46,380 nt of DNA from Prochlorococcus sp. AG-347-K10 (GTDB taxonomy: Bacteria; Cyanobacteriota; Cyanobacteriia; PCC-6307; Cyanobiaceae). The notes beneath the pieces are model-generated. The model saw only the letters and a program-made list of their open reading frames with translations. It made no database searches and was not told where the DNA came from. Every line of letters begins with the position of its first letter. Positions within the stretch are counted from its first letter, which is position 1. Both the position numbers and the translations under genes were made by a program. The stretch spans positions 1-46,380 of the forward strand of contig QCCB01000012.1 in assembly GCA_003278955.1 (NCBI GenBank). The letters run 5' to 3'. Shown one piece after another: positions 28,182-36,657 of this stretch.

Positions 28182-28246
28182 TCTTTAATTCCTTATAGTG
28201 TGTTAAGTAAGAAATTAATATTAAAATAGAACAAGTTGAATCAAAA

Positions 28247-29317
28247 ATGCATAAAGTTTTAGCTATTGAAACAAGTTGTGATGAGACATCTGTCTCAATA
28301 GTTTCTAATATTGGCGATACTTTCAGAATACATTCAAATATAATAGCTTCTCAAATTGAAGATCATTCAAAATGGGGAGGAGTTGTGCCTGAACTCGCAG
28401 CTAGAAAGCATTTAGAATTATTACCTCTTGTTTTGGATGAGGCTTTAGAAGAATCAAAAATCAAAATTGAGGAAGTCGATTATATTGCATCAACTGTGGC
28501 TCCTGGATTAGTTGGTTGTTTACGAGTTGGCTCTATAACTGCAAGATCACTTTGCATGTTACATTCAAAACCATTTTTGGGAATTCATCATTTAGAGGGG
28601 CATTTATCTTCAATTCTTTTTTCAGAAAACTATCCAAAAAAATCTTTTCTTACATTACTTGTTAGCGGCGGGCATACTGAATTGATAAAGGTTGATGATA
28701 GAAGGGGAATGCAAAGACTTGGGAAAAGTTTTGATGATGCTGCTGGAGAAGCCTTTGATAAAGTTGGCAGACTATTAGGTCTTAGTTATCCAGGAGGACC
28801 GGCAATTGAAAAGATTGCTAAAAAAGGGGACCCAATGAAATTTAATTTACCAAAATGTAGGATTTCTGATAAAAAAGGTGGATTTCATAAATATGATTTC
28901 TCTTTTAGTGGTTTAAAAACTGCCGTACTAAGATTAGTTGAGAGAATAAATTTGGATGGGAAGACAGTTCCAATTCCTGATATTGCTGCAAGTTTTGAGA
29001 GAGTAGTGGCAGAGGTCTTGGTAGAGAGAACAATAAAATGCGCAGAAGATCATAGGTTGGATAATGTTGTTGTGGTTGGGGGAGTGGCTGCTAACAATAC
29101 ATTAAGAAAAATGATGATTAGTGAAGCAAGTAAAAAATCTATTAAAGTTCATTTAGCTCCCCTTAATCTTTGTACAGATAATGCTGCAATGATTGGAGCG
29201 GCGGCGTTGTTCAGGATCAAATTTAAGGATCATTTAAGTTCCCTTAAATTAGGTGTCGCAGGAAGACTATCAATTGAACAAGCAAATACCCTTTATGAAG
29301 AAAATCCTCCTTTCTAA
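28247..29317 (+). CDS. tsaD: tRNA threonylcarbamoyladenosine (t6A37) synthase subunit TsaD
   Basis: Transfers the threonylcarbamoyl group to A37 of ANN-decoding tRNAs. The 356-residue ASKHA-fold protein starts VLAIETSCDETSVSIV, carries the metal-binding HHLEGHLSSIL (about residue 113), LVSGGHTELI (about 138), FDDAAGEAFDKVGRLLGLSYPGGP (about 168, shown in part) and VVVGGVAANNTLR near 270. Divergent from psaF across 65 nt. An hli gene begins 5 nt after its stop. Confidence 0.96.
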   Translation: MHKVLAIETSCDETSVSIVSNIGDTFRIHSNIIASQIEDHSKWGGVVPELAARKHLELLPLVLDEALEESKIKIEEVDYIASTVAPGLVGCLRVGSITARSLCMLHSKPFLGIHHLEGHLSSILFSENYPKKSFLTLLVSGGHTELIKVDDRRGMQRLGKSFDDAAGEAFDKVGRLLGLSYPGGPAIEKIAKKGDPMKFNLPKCRISDKKGGFHKYDFSFSGLKTAVLRLVERINLDGKTVPIPDIAASFERVVAEVLVERTIKCAEDHRLDNVVVVGGVAANNTLRKMMISEASKKSIKVHLAPLNLCTDNAAMIGAAALFRIKFKDHLSSLKLGVAGRLSIEQANTLYEENPPF

Positions 29318-29322
29318 CTTCA

Positions 29323-29499
29323 ATGAACAAACAACCTAAAATCGAGATTAAAGAGACAAAAAACTTCGTTGATAAAAAGGAACTGAATTTGTGGAAAAGA
29401 GGTTTTACCCCTCAAGCTGAAATATGGAATGGAAGGATGGCAACTGTTGGTATAGGAATTATTTTTATAATTATTGCTTTAATAAGCCAGTTTTCTTAA
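29323..29499 (+). CDS. hli: High-light-inducible protein (Hlip)
   Basis: A 58-residue single-helix protein of the chlorophyll a/b-binding superfamily. AEIWNGRMA matches the helix-1 signature (E..NGR.A) where Glu and Arg form the chlorophyll-binding salt bridge; TVGIGIIFIIIALISQ completes the helix. Residues 1-30 are charged. Family members bind chlorophyll and carotenoid and protect photosystems under light stress. It starts 5 nt after tsaD, so is probably read from the tsaD transcript, though its own promoter cannot be excluded. Confidence 0.93.
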   Translation: MNKQPKIEIKETKNFVDKKELNLWKRGFTPQAEIWNGRMATVGIGIIFIIIALISQFS

Positions 29500-29662
29500 T
29501 AGAAATAAAATTCATTTTCTTAAAAGTAGTTTTGAATGATTTAATAAAAATCACTCTTGTTCAGCCAATTAATTAAATTAAAAAGTATTCGATTTATTGG
29601 ACTAGAGATAAGATTATTGATTTAATCAAAATAGGTAATATTTTTATTATTTATAATTTTAT

Positions 29663-30868
29663 ATGACGCCTGAAAGGCTTGGATTACTTTGGGGGATAAC
29701 TGTATTTGCAGGTGCTTGCGCTCGATTATTTTCTTCTTTTACAGGATTCCCAAGTGTTGTTATTTTATTGCTTTCTGGATTATTCATTGGAAGATCAGGA
29801 TTAGGACTTGTTGAGCCTTTAGATCTTGGGCAAGGTCTTGAAACTATTGTGGGGCTTTTGGTCTGTTTGGTTCTTTTTGAAGGAGGATTAAATTTAAAAT
29901 TGCCTGAGGGGAATATAAGAAATACTGTCTTGAAAATTTCATTGGTAAGACTTTTTATTTCATTATCAGCTGGAATTTTTATTGCTCATTGGCTGGCTGG
30001 CCTCTCATGGCAGGTCGCGGGAATATATAGTGCCATAGTTCTAGCTACTGGACCAACAGTTGTCTCTCCATTAGTGGAACAAATAAAATTAACTTCCCCA
30101 CTCTCGGAAGTTTTAAAAGCTGAGGGGTTGTTGCTTGAACCAATTGGTGCAGTACTAGCATTACTACTTTTAGAACTGACTTTAGGTGATCTTCGTGGGA
30201 TTAACGATGTATTTATAGCATTAATGCAAAGATTAGGCGGAGGAGTTTTAATCGGATTAAGTGCAGGATGGTTACTATCAGAAATTTTAAAAAAAATAAA
30301 GAATGAAGCCTCATTTGGTATAGAGCTTCAAGTTACCCTTGGATTTATTTTCCTCGTTTATGGAATTTGCGAATATTTTTTACCAGAATCAGGCTTGCCA
30401 GCTTCAGTCGCGGCAGGTTTTATTGTAGGCAAAAGAGAAGTTATAGATAAGGAGAGATTGGATAATCTAATAGGTGAATTAGCTCAATTAGCAATAACAG
30501 TTCTTTTCCCTCTTTTGGCCGCTGACGTTTCTTGGGGTGAATTAAGTCCGCTTGGCTGGGGAGGGGTTGTTTGTGTTTTTATGTTGATGGTAATTGTTCG
30601 CCCTATTTCTATCTGGATAGCAACAATGGGGAGAGACTTGAACTTAAAAGAAAAAATATTTTTAGCTTGGTTAGCCCCAAGAGGGATTGTTACTGCAGCT
30701 GTAGCTTCTCTTTTTTCTATCAGATTAGAGCAGGCTGGTATCCTTGGAGCTGGCCGTCTCCAAGGTTTAGTTTTTCTTACTATTTTGATGACAGTAGGGA
30801 TACAAGGTCTTTCAGCTAAACCATTGGCAAATAGGCTTGAATTAGACCAAAAAAATAATATAGATTGA
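29663..30868 (+). CDS. CPA1-like monovalent cation/H+ antiporter
   Basis: A 401-residue membrane protein with about 12-13 helices. Family-typical segments are LLLSGLFIGRSGLG, VLFEGGLNLKLPE, IVLATGPTVVSPL and LAWLAPRGIVTAAVASLFS. The positions where NhaP-type carriers have Asp-Pro and Asn-Asp read TGPT and LLEPIGA, so the ion specificity is unclear. Its 3' end abuts gltX with no gap. It stands alone downstream of a 163-nt AT-rich spacer after hli. Confidence 0.88.
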   Translation: MTPERLGLLWGITVFAGACARLFSSFTGFPSVVILLLSGLFIGRSGLGLVEPLDLGQGLETIVGLLVCLVLFEGGLNLKLPEGNIRNTVLKISLVRLFISLSAGIFIAHWLAGLSWQVAGIYSAIVLATGPTVVSPLVEQIKLTSPLSEVLKAEGLLLEPIGAVLALLLLELTLGDLRGINDVFIALMQRLGGGVLIGLSAGWLLSEILKKIKNEASFGIELQVTLGFIFLVYGICEYFLPESGLPASVAAGFIVGKREVIDKERLDNLIGELAQLAITVLFPLLAADVSWGELSPLGWGGVVCVFMLMVIVRPISIWIATMGRDLNLKEKIFLAWLAPRGIVTAAVASLFSIRLEQAGILGAGRLQGLVFLTILMTVGIQGLSAKPLANRLELDQKNNID

Positions 30869-32299
30869 TTAAAGACATCTTTCAATTCGATTTCTATCAG
30901 TGTTACTCTCTGCGAAAAGCTCCCAACTTTGAATTAAATCTGGCCCACTGAGAGATCCAAAAAAGGCTACTCTTAATGATTTCATTAATATCCCTTTTTT
31001 AATATTATGCATTTTTGAGATTTCGTTTATTATTTCTTTGGCTTTTTCGTTATTTAGTTTCATAGTATTTTCCTTGACTAAGTAATTTAAGATTAGTTTT
31101 AAAGATAATTTGCTATCTTTGTTTTCCAGAAAATCTTGACCTTCTTTTTGAATTTTAGGTATTAAGAAAAATGGTCTTGCTTGATCAATTGAATCTTTTA
31201 AAAGAGTCATAGAGTCCCTAATCAAAATTGCTAATTTATAAGCCCATTCTTGAGATGGTGGCTCCCATCCATTATCATCCCAATAATTCCTAAAGATATC
31301 AATTAACTTTATTAAGTCCATATTTTTTATATATTGAGAATTAATCCAGTTGAGTTTTTCCCAACTGAATTTGGCTCCAGCTTTATTTATTTCTGATAAT
31401 TCAAAAATTTCAGATATCTCTTCAAGTGAAAGTATTTCTCTGTTAGCACATTTTGGAGACCAACCTAAAAAGGCCATATAGTTCGATAATGCCTCAGGTA
31501 AATATCCCATTTCTCTAAATTCGTCGATTGAAGTAACGCAATCTCTCTTAGATAATTTTTTCCCTTCGCTATTTAGAATTAAAGGTGTATGCGAAAAAGT
31601 TGGCAAATTAAAATTTAATGCTTTATAAATCAATATTTGTTTTGCAGTGTTCGAGATATGGTCTTCACCCCTTACAACATGAGTAATATTCATAAAATTG
31701 TCATCAACTACAACTGCAAGATTATACAAAGGATCTCCAATCTCATATCCCTTTGCCCTTCTTGACAAAACTAAATCACCACCCAAATCCTTCCCATGCC
31801 ATTTGATTTCACCTCTTATCTGATCTAACCATTTAATTTCAATTTTTTCATCAATTTTAAACCTTATTACTGAAGTCCTCCCTTGGGATATGAACGTTTC
31901 TATTTCTTCTTTTGAAAGACTTCTGTGTCGATTATCATGCTTTGGAGGTAATCCGTTCTTTTTTTGTTCTTCTCTTAATTCAGATATTTCATCTTCTGTT
32001 GTGAAACACCTATATGCAGCCCCACATTCTAATAGCTTTTTGATATGACCCTTATGAATCGAAATTCGGTCACTTTGCTTTATAGGTTCTTCATCCCATT
32101 TAAGTCCAAGCCATTTCAGTCCCTCTAATATATTTTTTGTATATTCAGATTTAGATCTAAGAGAATCTGTATCTTCTATTCTGATAAGAAATTTCCCACC
32201 TATTTTTTGTGCATACAACCAATTAAATAGTGCTGTTCGCGCTGTCCCAATATGAAATAAACCCGTTGGACTCGGGGCTAGTCTTAAACGTTTTTCCAA
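30869..32299 (-). CDS. gltX: Glutamyl-tRNA synthetase
   Basis: Charges tRNA-Glu; in cyanobacteria that product also feeds tetrapyrrole synthesis (hemL is further right in this window). The 476-residue class I synthetase has the HIGH motif in LAPSPTGLFHIGTARTAL (about residue 7) and the KMSKS equivalent KLSKRD (about 244). VVRGEDHISNTAKQILIY is also typical. Sits 17 nt downstream of the tRNA-Asp gene on the same strand. Confidence 0.97.
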   Translation of the reverse strand: MEKRLRLAPSPTGLFHIGTARTALFNWLYAQKIGGKFLIRIEDTDSLRSKSEYTKNILEGLKWLGLKWDEEPIKQSDRISIHKGHIKKLLECGAAYRCFTTEDEISELREEQKKNGLPPKHDNRHRSLSKEEIETFISQGRTSVIRFKIDEKIEIKWLDQIRGEIKWHGKDLGGDLVLSRRAKGYEIGDPLYNLAVVVDDNFMNITHVVRGEDHISNTAKQILIYKALNFNLPTFSHTPLILNSEGKKLSKRDCVTSIDEFREMGYLPEALSNYMAFLGWSPKCANREILSLEEISEIFELSEINKAGAKFSWEKLNWINSQYIKNMDLIKLIDIFRNYWDDNGWEPPSQEWAYKLAILIRDSMTLLKDSIDQARPFFLIPKIQKEGQDFLENKDSKLSLKLILNYLVKENTMKLNNEKAKEIINEISKMHNIKKGILMKSLRVAFFGSLSGPDLIQSWELFAESNTDRNRIERCL

Positions 32300-32316
32300 A
32301 TTTCTTTTAGAAAAAA

Positions 32317-32390
32317 CGGGACCGACGGGATTCGAACCCGCAACTTCCGCCGTGACAGGGCGGTGCTCTAACCAGTTGAACTACGGTCCC
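32317..32390 (-). tRNA. trnD-GTC: tRNA-Asp (anticodon GTC)
   Basis: A 74-nt cloverleaf starting GGGACCG, with a 5-bp anticodon stem CCGCC/GGCGG enclosing the loop CTGTCAC (anticodon GTC; bases 32354-32356 on the plus strand), a T-arm with GGTTCGAATCC and the matching CGGTCCC acceptor 3' strand. No CCA is encoded. 17 nt before gltX. Confidence 0.96.
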
Positions 32391-32539
32391 AGAGTTTTGT
32401 TCTAAATTTATTTAGAACTTCATTCTTAAAATTATCAGATCATAATACTTAATTTATGGGGTTGTAATAAAAAAAATTTATTAATTTGAGGATTTACAGA
32501 AATAATTAGTTTTTTAATTGCCTTAGTGTAAACAACTAT

Positions 32540-32734
32540 TTATTTTTGAGGTCTAAAACCAGCAGGTTCTATCAACCTAACTTGATTGCCTCTAGCAGTA
32601 AATTCTCTGCCTTGGTCACTTTGTACTACAACTCTTCCACCAGACTTAACTCTGATAACTCTTGCACGAACCCATCCTAAAGCTGCTGATTCGAGGACTT
32701 TAACTACGTCCCCAGGTTGAAGATCTAACTCCAT
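32540..32734 (-). CDS. Small SH3-like barrel protein, unknown function
   Basis: A 64-residue basic protein, MELDLQPGDVVKVLESAAL onward, with beta-strand pattern (VRARVIRVKSGGRVVVQSD, then FTARGNQVRLIEP), like small SH3-type barrels. It is located between two tRNA genes on the same strand. It could be a small ribosome-, RNA- or complex-associated protein; small SH3-fold subunits also occur in cyanobacterial b6f and NDH-1 complexes, but I see no specific match. The compact fold and well-formed start support coding. Confidence 0.68.
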   Translation of the reverse strand: MELDLQPGDVVKVLESAALGWVRARVIRVKSGGRVVVQSDQGREFTARGNQVRLIEPAGFRPQK

Positions 32735-32769
32735 CTTATGAAAAAATGATTTACATAATGTTGATCAAA

Positions 32770-32842
32770 CGCGTCGTGGAGGACTTGAACCCCCGACATC
32801 AGGTTTTGGAGACCTGCGTTCTACCAACTGAACTAACGACGC
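32770..32842 (-). tRNA. trnW-CCA: tRNA-Trp (anticodon CCA)
   Basis: A 73-nt cloverleaf with acceptor pair GCGTCGT/ACGACGC, discriminator G, anticodon loop CTCCAAA (anticodon CCA, plus-strand 32807-32809) and T-loop region GGTTCAAGTCC. Encoded between rplS and the SH3-like gene on the same strand; likely processed from a shared transcript. No CCA encoded. Confidence 0.96.
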
Positions 32843-32895
32843 ATTTAAATGATTATAAGCGTCTTTGTGACCAATAAGTTGATTAATTTACAACT

Positions 32896-33375
32896 TTATC
32901 GATCAAAGCGTTGTTTTACGCGAGTAGCTTTTCCTACTCTATCTCTCAGATAGAATAACTTAGCTCTTCTTACTTTACCTCTACGTTCAACTTTTAGAGA
33001 GGCAACCTGTGGACTATGTAGCATAAATACTCTTTCAACACCTATACCCTGAAAAATTCTTCTAACTGTAATAGTCTGGTTAATTCCTCCATGTCTTTTT
33101 GCTATTACAACACCTTCATAAGGTTGGACTCTTTCTTTATTACCTTCTGTAATTTTTACTCCAACTTTAACAGTGTCCCCAACATATATTTCAGGTAATT
33201 CTTTTTTTAATTGTTCGTTCTCAAATTCCTTAATAAGATTGGATGCGTTTAAGGTTTGCGTAGTCTCAGAAACCGTATTTTTTTCTTTTTGTTCAACTGC
33301 TACATCAACTGATGCGTCAGCCTTAATACCGGTTTCTAAATCCTTCTCTTGTTTCTCTTTGGCCATTTTGGTCAT
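32896..33375 (-). CDS. rplS: 50S ribosomal protein L19 with N-terminal extension
   Basis: L19 sits at the 30S-50S interface. The core begins around residue 47 ([20 protein letters not shown]) and continues with [25 protein letters not shown] and [20 protein letters not shown], all L19-like, ending [15 protein letters not shown]. The frame is 159 residues, about 40-45 more than the usual 115. The extra N-terminus is charged and low-complexity ([20 protein letters not shown]). The start may be at the Met at 33366. Confidence 0.95.
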   Translation of the reverse strand: MTKMAKEKQEKDLETGIKADASVDVAVEQKEKNTVSETTQTLNASNLIKEFENEQLKKELPEIYVGDTVKVGVKITEGNKERVQPYEGVVIAKRHGGINQTITVRRIFQGIGVERVFMLHSPQVASLKVERRGKVRRAKLFYLRDRVGKATRVKQRFDR

Positions 33376-33398
33376 TATTATCCTACAAGTTCTATATC

Positions 33399-33707
33399 TT
33401 AACCTTTTGACTCGCCTTTAGTAACCTTTTTGGTAAATGAAATTGTTTTTGAAAACATTTGGAATCCTGTTACGAGCATCCATAAAACACCAAGGGAATT
33501 CAATATTACGTATATAAGTTCTCCATTATCTCCTAACCATTCGCCCTCATGGAGAGACATTAACCAATGAACTTGTTCTCTAGAGTAACCTAGTAAATCT
33601 TTTGAAACTCTATAAAGAAGACCAGTAATTGAAGATATAAATAATGGAAGAAAAACCCAGGGCGCCAAAGCCTTATGAAATTGCCTAGAATTAAATAAAG
33701 TTTTCAT
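33399..33707 (-). CDS. PepSY-associated small membrane protein
   Basis: A 102-residue protein with two hydrophobic helices (about residues 12-32 and 66-86). The start [24 protein letters not shown] and [13 protein letters not shown] resembles the PepSY-associated TM helix family, including its conserved His. A soluble [13 protein letters not shown] region between the helices contains two more His; heme or redox roles are possible but not shown. 23 nt upstream of rplS on the same strand. Confidence 0.7.
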   Translation of the reverse strand: MKTLFNSRQFHKALAPWVFLPLFISSITGLLYRVSKDLLGYSREQVHWLMSLHEGEWLGDNGELIYVILNSLGVLWMLVTGFQMFSKTISFTKKVTKGESKG

Positions 33708-33802
33708 TTTTGTTTCTTTCCCATTGTTATTGATAGATTTAAGGTGGCCAAGACCATAAAGGCTATTTTGAAGATATTGTCCTATTACTATTATTTATTC
33801 CA

Positions 33803-34642
33803 ATGAGACATTTTGCAGATCTTTTGTTAAATAAAAATAATTCCAAAGCTAATGATCAAGTTCCTTTTATTCAGAGGAGGAGAGGAATCGAAATAAAGTC
33901 TTCACGGGAAATAAATTTGATGAAAAAATCCAGCAGGATTGTAGCAACTGTTTTGAGAGAAATTAATGACTTAATTAAACCTGGAATGAGTACAAAAGAT
34001 TTAGATGATTTCGCAGAAAAGAGGATAAAAAGTTTTGGAGCTGTGCCAAGTTTCAAAGGCTACCATGGATTCCCTTCTAGTATTTGTTCTAGTATCAATA
34101 ATGAAGTTGTCCACGGGATTCCAAGTAAAAATAAAATAATTAAAAATGGTGACTTGGTTAAAATTGATACAGGAGCATATTTAGATGGTTTCCATGGAGA
34201 TAGTTGTATATCAATTTGTGTAGGAGAAGTTAGTCCAAAGGCTCAAAAACTTAGTGATATAGCATTTAAAGCATTGTATGCGGGGCTTTCGAAAATCAAA
34301 GCAGGGAATACACTACTAGATGTAGCTGGAGAAATCGAGGACATTGTTTTAAAAAATGGTTTTAGTGTTGTGGAAGACTATACAGGTCATGGAGTTGGAA
34401 GAAATCTACATGAAGAACCATCGGTATTTAATTTTCGGACCAAAGAATTGCCAAACGTCATCCTTCGTGAAGGAATGACATTAGCTGTGGAACCGATCGT
34501 TAATGAAGGGACTAAATTTTGCAAAACATTAAATGATAGATGGACTGTAATAACAAAAGATGGGAAATTATCGGCACAATGGGAGCATACAATAGTTGTT
34601 TTAAAAGATGGTATTGAAATATTGACAGATAGAGATTTCTAG
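33803..34642 (+). CDS. map: Methionine aminopeptidase
   Basis: Removes N-terminal Met from nascent proteins. All five metal ligands are visible: two Asp in VKIDTGAYLDGFHGDSC, His in YTGHGVGRNLHEE, Glu in AVEPIV and Glu in AQWEHT. GYHGFPSSICSSINNEVVHG is the substrate pocket segment. The 279-residue protein has about 30 extra N-terminal residues before RGIEIKSSREI compared with the short forms. Divergent from the PepSY gene and convergent with the SDR gene, 3 nt apart. Confidence 0.95.
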   Translation: MRHFADLLLNKNNSKANDQVPFIQRRRGIEIKSSREINLMKKSSRIVATVLREINDLIKPGMSTKDLDDFAEKRIKSFGAVPSFKGYHGFPSSICSSINNEVVHGIPSKNKIIKNGDLVKIDTGAYLDGFHGDSCISICVGEVSPKAQKLSDIAFKALYAGLSKIKAGNTLLDVAGEIEDIVLKNGFSVVEDYTGHGVGRNLHEEPSVFNFRTKELPNVILREGMTLAVEPIVNEGTKFCKTLNDRWTVITKDGKLSAQWEHTIVVLKDGIEILTDRDF

Positions 34643-34645
34643 ATA

Positions 34646-35365
34646 CTAAGATTTGTACTTATAGATAATTTGGCAATATAAAAAATTAAAAAATTCTTTT
34701 AATGGAAAAAGTATGTAGGTTAAAGGGTTTGGACTAATTATTATTAAATAATTTTTTGAATTAGCAAAATCATAAATTTTTTTTGAAACAAATTTGGGAC
34801 TCATTATTCCGATAGGATTTAGTTCTGATTTAAAAGGCCCTAAGATGATTTTTTTTATTATTAATTTTTTCTTTGTATTGTTGTCTAGAAGATTTTTTTT
34901 GAAAGAAACTAATTTACCTATAAGTGATTTACTAATCTCATATGACGGATTTAAGGCTGGTAATATTTCCGCTTCAGATGTGTTTATCCAAATCTCCTTT
35001 TTTATAAGTGAATCATTGGTTAGAGCAATTTCTTCAAATAAATTTAAAAATTTGAATTTGCTTAATGCATTTATTTCTATTGAGTTTTCATAATTGGAAT
35101 TTTCTCTACTCAAATCATAGACACCATGATTCAAAATTAAAATATCTATCTTTTCTAATTGTTTTTTTAATGAAGACTCCTTCCCACATTCCCATTTAAT
35201 CCATTTATTTGGAGATTCAAGATTTATTTCGCAATTAGTTTTACTATGAGTAAATCCAATAACTCTATATCCTTTTTGGCGAAACAACTTTGTTAATTCT
35301 TTCCCTAGCGCACCAGAGGCACCAGTAATCCCTATTGTTTTTTCGTTTTTGATTGAATTTATCAT
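34646..35365 (-). CDS. Short-chain dehydrogenase/reductase
   Basis: A 239-residue protein with the SDR cofactor motif GITGASGALGKEL (about residue 12), NHGVYDLS where the NAG motif usually stands, and a Tyr-x3-Lys pair in SYEISKSL (about 141). The sequence is otherwise strongly diverged (Asn/Lys/Ile-rich), with a hydrophobic C-terminus. Substrate unknown; a sugar- or lipid-modifying role is possible. Converges on map with a 3-nt gap. Confidence 0.8.
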   Translation of the reverse strand: MINSIKNEKTIGITGASGALGKELTKLFRQKGYRVIGFTHSKTNCEINLESPNKWIKWECGKESSLKKQLEKIDILILNHGVYDLSRENSNYENSIEINALSKFKFLNLFEEIALTNDSLIKKEIWINTSEAEILPALNPSYEISKSLIGKLVSFKKNLLDNNTKKKLIIKKIILGPFKSELNPIGIMSPKFVSKKIYDFANSKNYLIIISPNPLTYILFPLKEFFNFLYCQIIYKYKS

Positions 35366-35522
35366 TTTGCTTGATTTCTACGAGATGCCAAAGGATTAAA
35401 ATAAACCTACCAAAAAAAATTATATATTTATTTTTTTATTTAATTAAAACTCATAAATAAATATTTGTTTAGTTCTGAAAAAAATATTATCTTAAATTTA
35501 TTGATCAATGATTTTACTAATT

Positions 35523-36632
35523 ATGAGCGATATATTATTAATTGGTTCATGTGAGCCATTTAGTGGTAAGTCTGCAATGGTTCTTGGTATAGCAAAAAGA
35601 CTTTTACAGGAGGGAAAAAAAGTACGCATAGGAAAACCTCTTGCAACATGTATTGAACTTACTAATCTTCCTTCAATGTCTTATGAAGGATTAATAGATG
35701 ATGATGTAAAGTTTATTGGATCTACATTAAATATCCCAGAAGAGGATCTAATTTCTTCAGTAGGATTATTGGATAATATATCAGCTGAAAAAAGAATCTT
35801 TAATAAAGACTTACTCCCAGGAAAAGGTTTTGATCAGATTGAAGGATTGGTTAATGATGATTTCGAAGGTCTGAATATTTTAGAGGCAGCTGGAAGCCTT
35901 CATGAAGGTATGATATATGGCTTAAGTCTCCCACAACTAGCTAAGGATTTAGATGCGAAAGTTTTAATTGTAAATTTATGGGAAGATTGTAAAAGCGTGG
36001 ATGCATTACTTGATGCGAAAAAACAATTAGGTGAGAAATTGACTGGAGTTGTATTGAATGGAGTTTTGCCGCAAGAAGTTGAAAAAGTTAAAAATGAAAT
36101 AATACCTTCTCTTAAAGATCTGGAAATTGAAGTCTTTGGGGTGATGCCTAAATCACCACTTCTTAGAAGTGTCACAGTTGGTGAGCTTGTGAGAAGACTA
36201 GATGCTCAAGTAATTTGTTGCCCTGAGAAAGATCAATTACTTGTTGAAACATTAAGTATTGGTGCAATGGGAGTAAATTCTGCAATGGAATTTTTCAGAA
36301 GAAGAAGAAATATGGCTGTAGTTACTGGAGCTGATAGAACTGATATCCAACTTGCTGCTTTGGAGGCTTCTACTCAATGTCTAATATTAACTGGTTTAGG
36401 AGACCCTTTATCACAGTTGATTCATAGAGCGGAGGAATTGGAGGTGCCAATTTTAAAGGTGGAATTAGATACTCTTTCCTCCGTAGAAATTATTGAACAA
36501 GCTTTTGGCCATGTAAGAATACATGAATCAATTAAAGCTTCTTATGCTATTCAATTAGTTCAAGAGAATGTAAATTTGAAAAGAATTCTCAAAAAAATAG
36601 ATTTTCCCTGCAATTTTTCAGATAAATGCTAA
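35523..36632 (+). CDS. BioD-like P-loop protein with C-terminal DRTGG domain
   Basis: N-terminal P-loop GSCEPFSGKSAMVLG (about residue 8) and dethiobiotin-synthetase-like fold to about residue 210, with LEAAGSLHEG, LIVNLWED and TGVVLNGV. The C-terminal part (about 230-350) has the DRTGG pattern: VVTGADRTDIQLAALEAS and LTGLGDPLSQLIHRAEEL. This is the same domain order as the N-terminal region of some phosphotransacetylases, but without the acetyltransferase. No BioD substrate set is conserved that I can see, so a nucleotide- or acetyl-phosphate-sensing role is possible. The ATG at 35508 is an alternative start, but MSDILLIGSC looks natural. Confidence 0.8.
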   Translation: MSDILLIGSCEPFSGKSAMVLGIAKRLLQEGKKVRIGKPLATCIELTNLPSMSYEGLIDDDVKFIGSTLNIPEEDLISSVGLLDNISAEKRIFNKDLLPGKGFDQIEGLVNDDFEGLNILEAAGSLHEGMIYGLSLPQLAKDLDAKVLIVNLWEDCKSVDALLDAKKQLGEKLTGVVLNGVLPQEVEKVKNEIIPSLKDLEIEVFGVMPKSPLLRSVTVGELVRRLDAQVICCPEKDQLLVETLSIGAMGVNSAMEFFRRRRNMAVVTGADRTDIQLAALEASTQCLILTGLGDPLSQLIHRAEELEVPILKVELDTLSSVEIIEQAFGHVRIHESIKASYAIQLVQENVNLKRILKKIDFPCNFSDKC

Positions 36633-36657
36633 TTTCAAATATAGGAACTATATTATT

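Noticed and set aside
29500..29662. Second hli-like gene or ncRNA between hli and the antiporter
   Set aside because: No open frame with the E..NGR motif and only a weak 5-bp TTTCT/AGAAA stem near the hli stop, too weak to call a terminator.
30484..30885. Antisense frame in the antiporter gene
   Set aside because: It runs opposite conserved membrane segments and has shadow-like composition; the antiporter is the supported gene.
33173..33421. Frame antisense to rplS
   Set aside because: A reverse-complement shadow of the L19 extension with a Ser/Phe-rich composition and no family resemblance.
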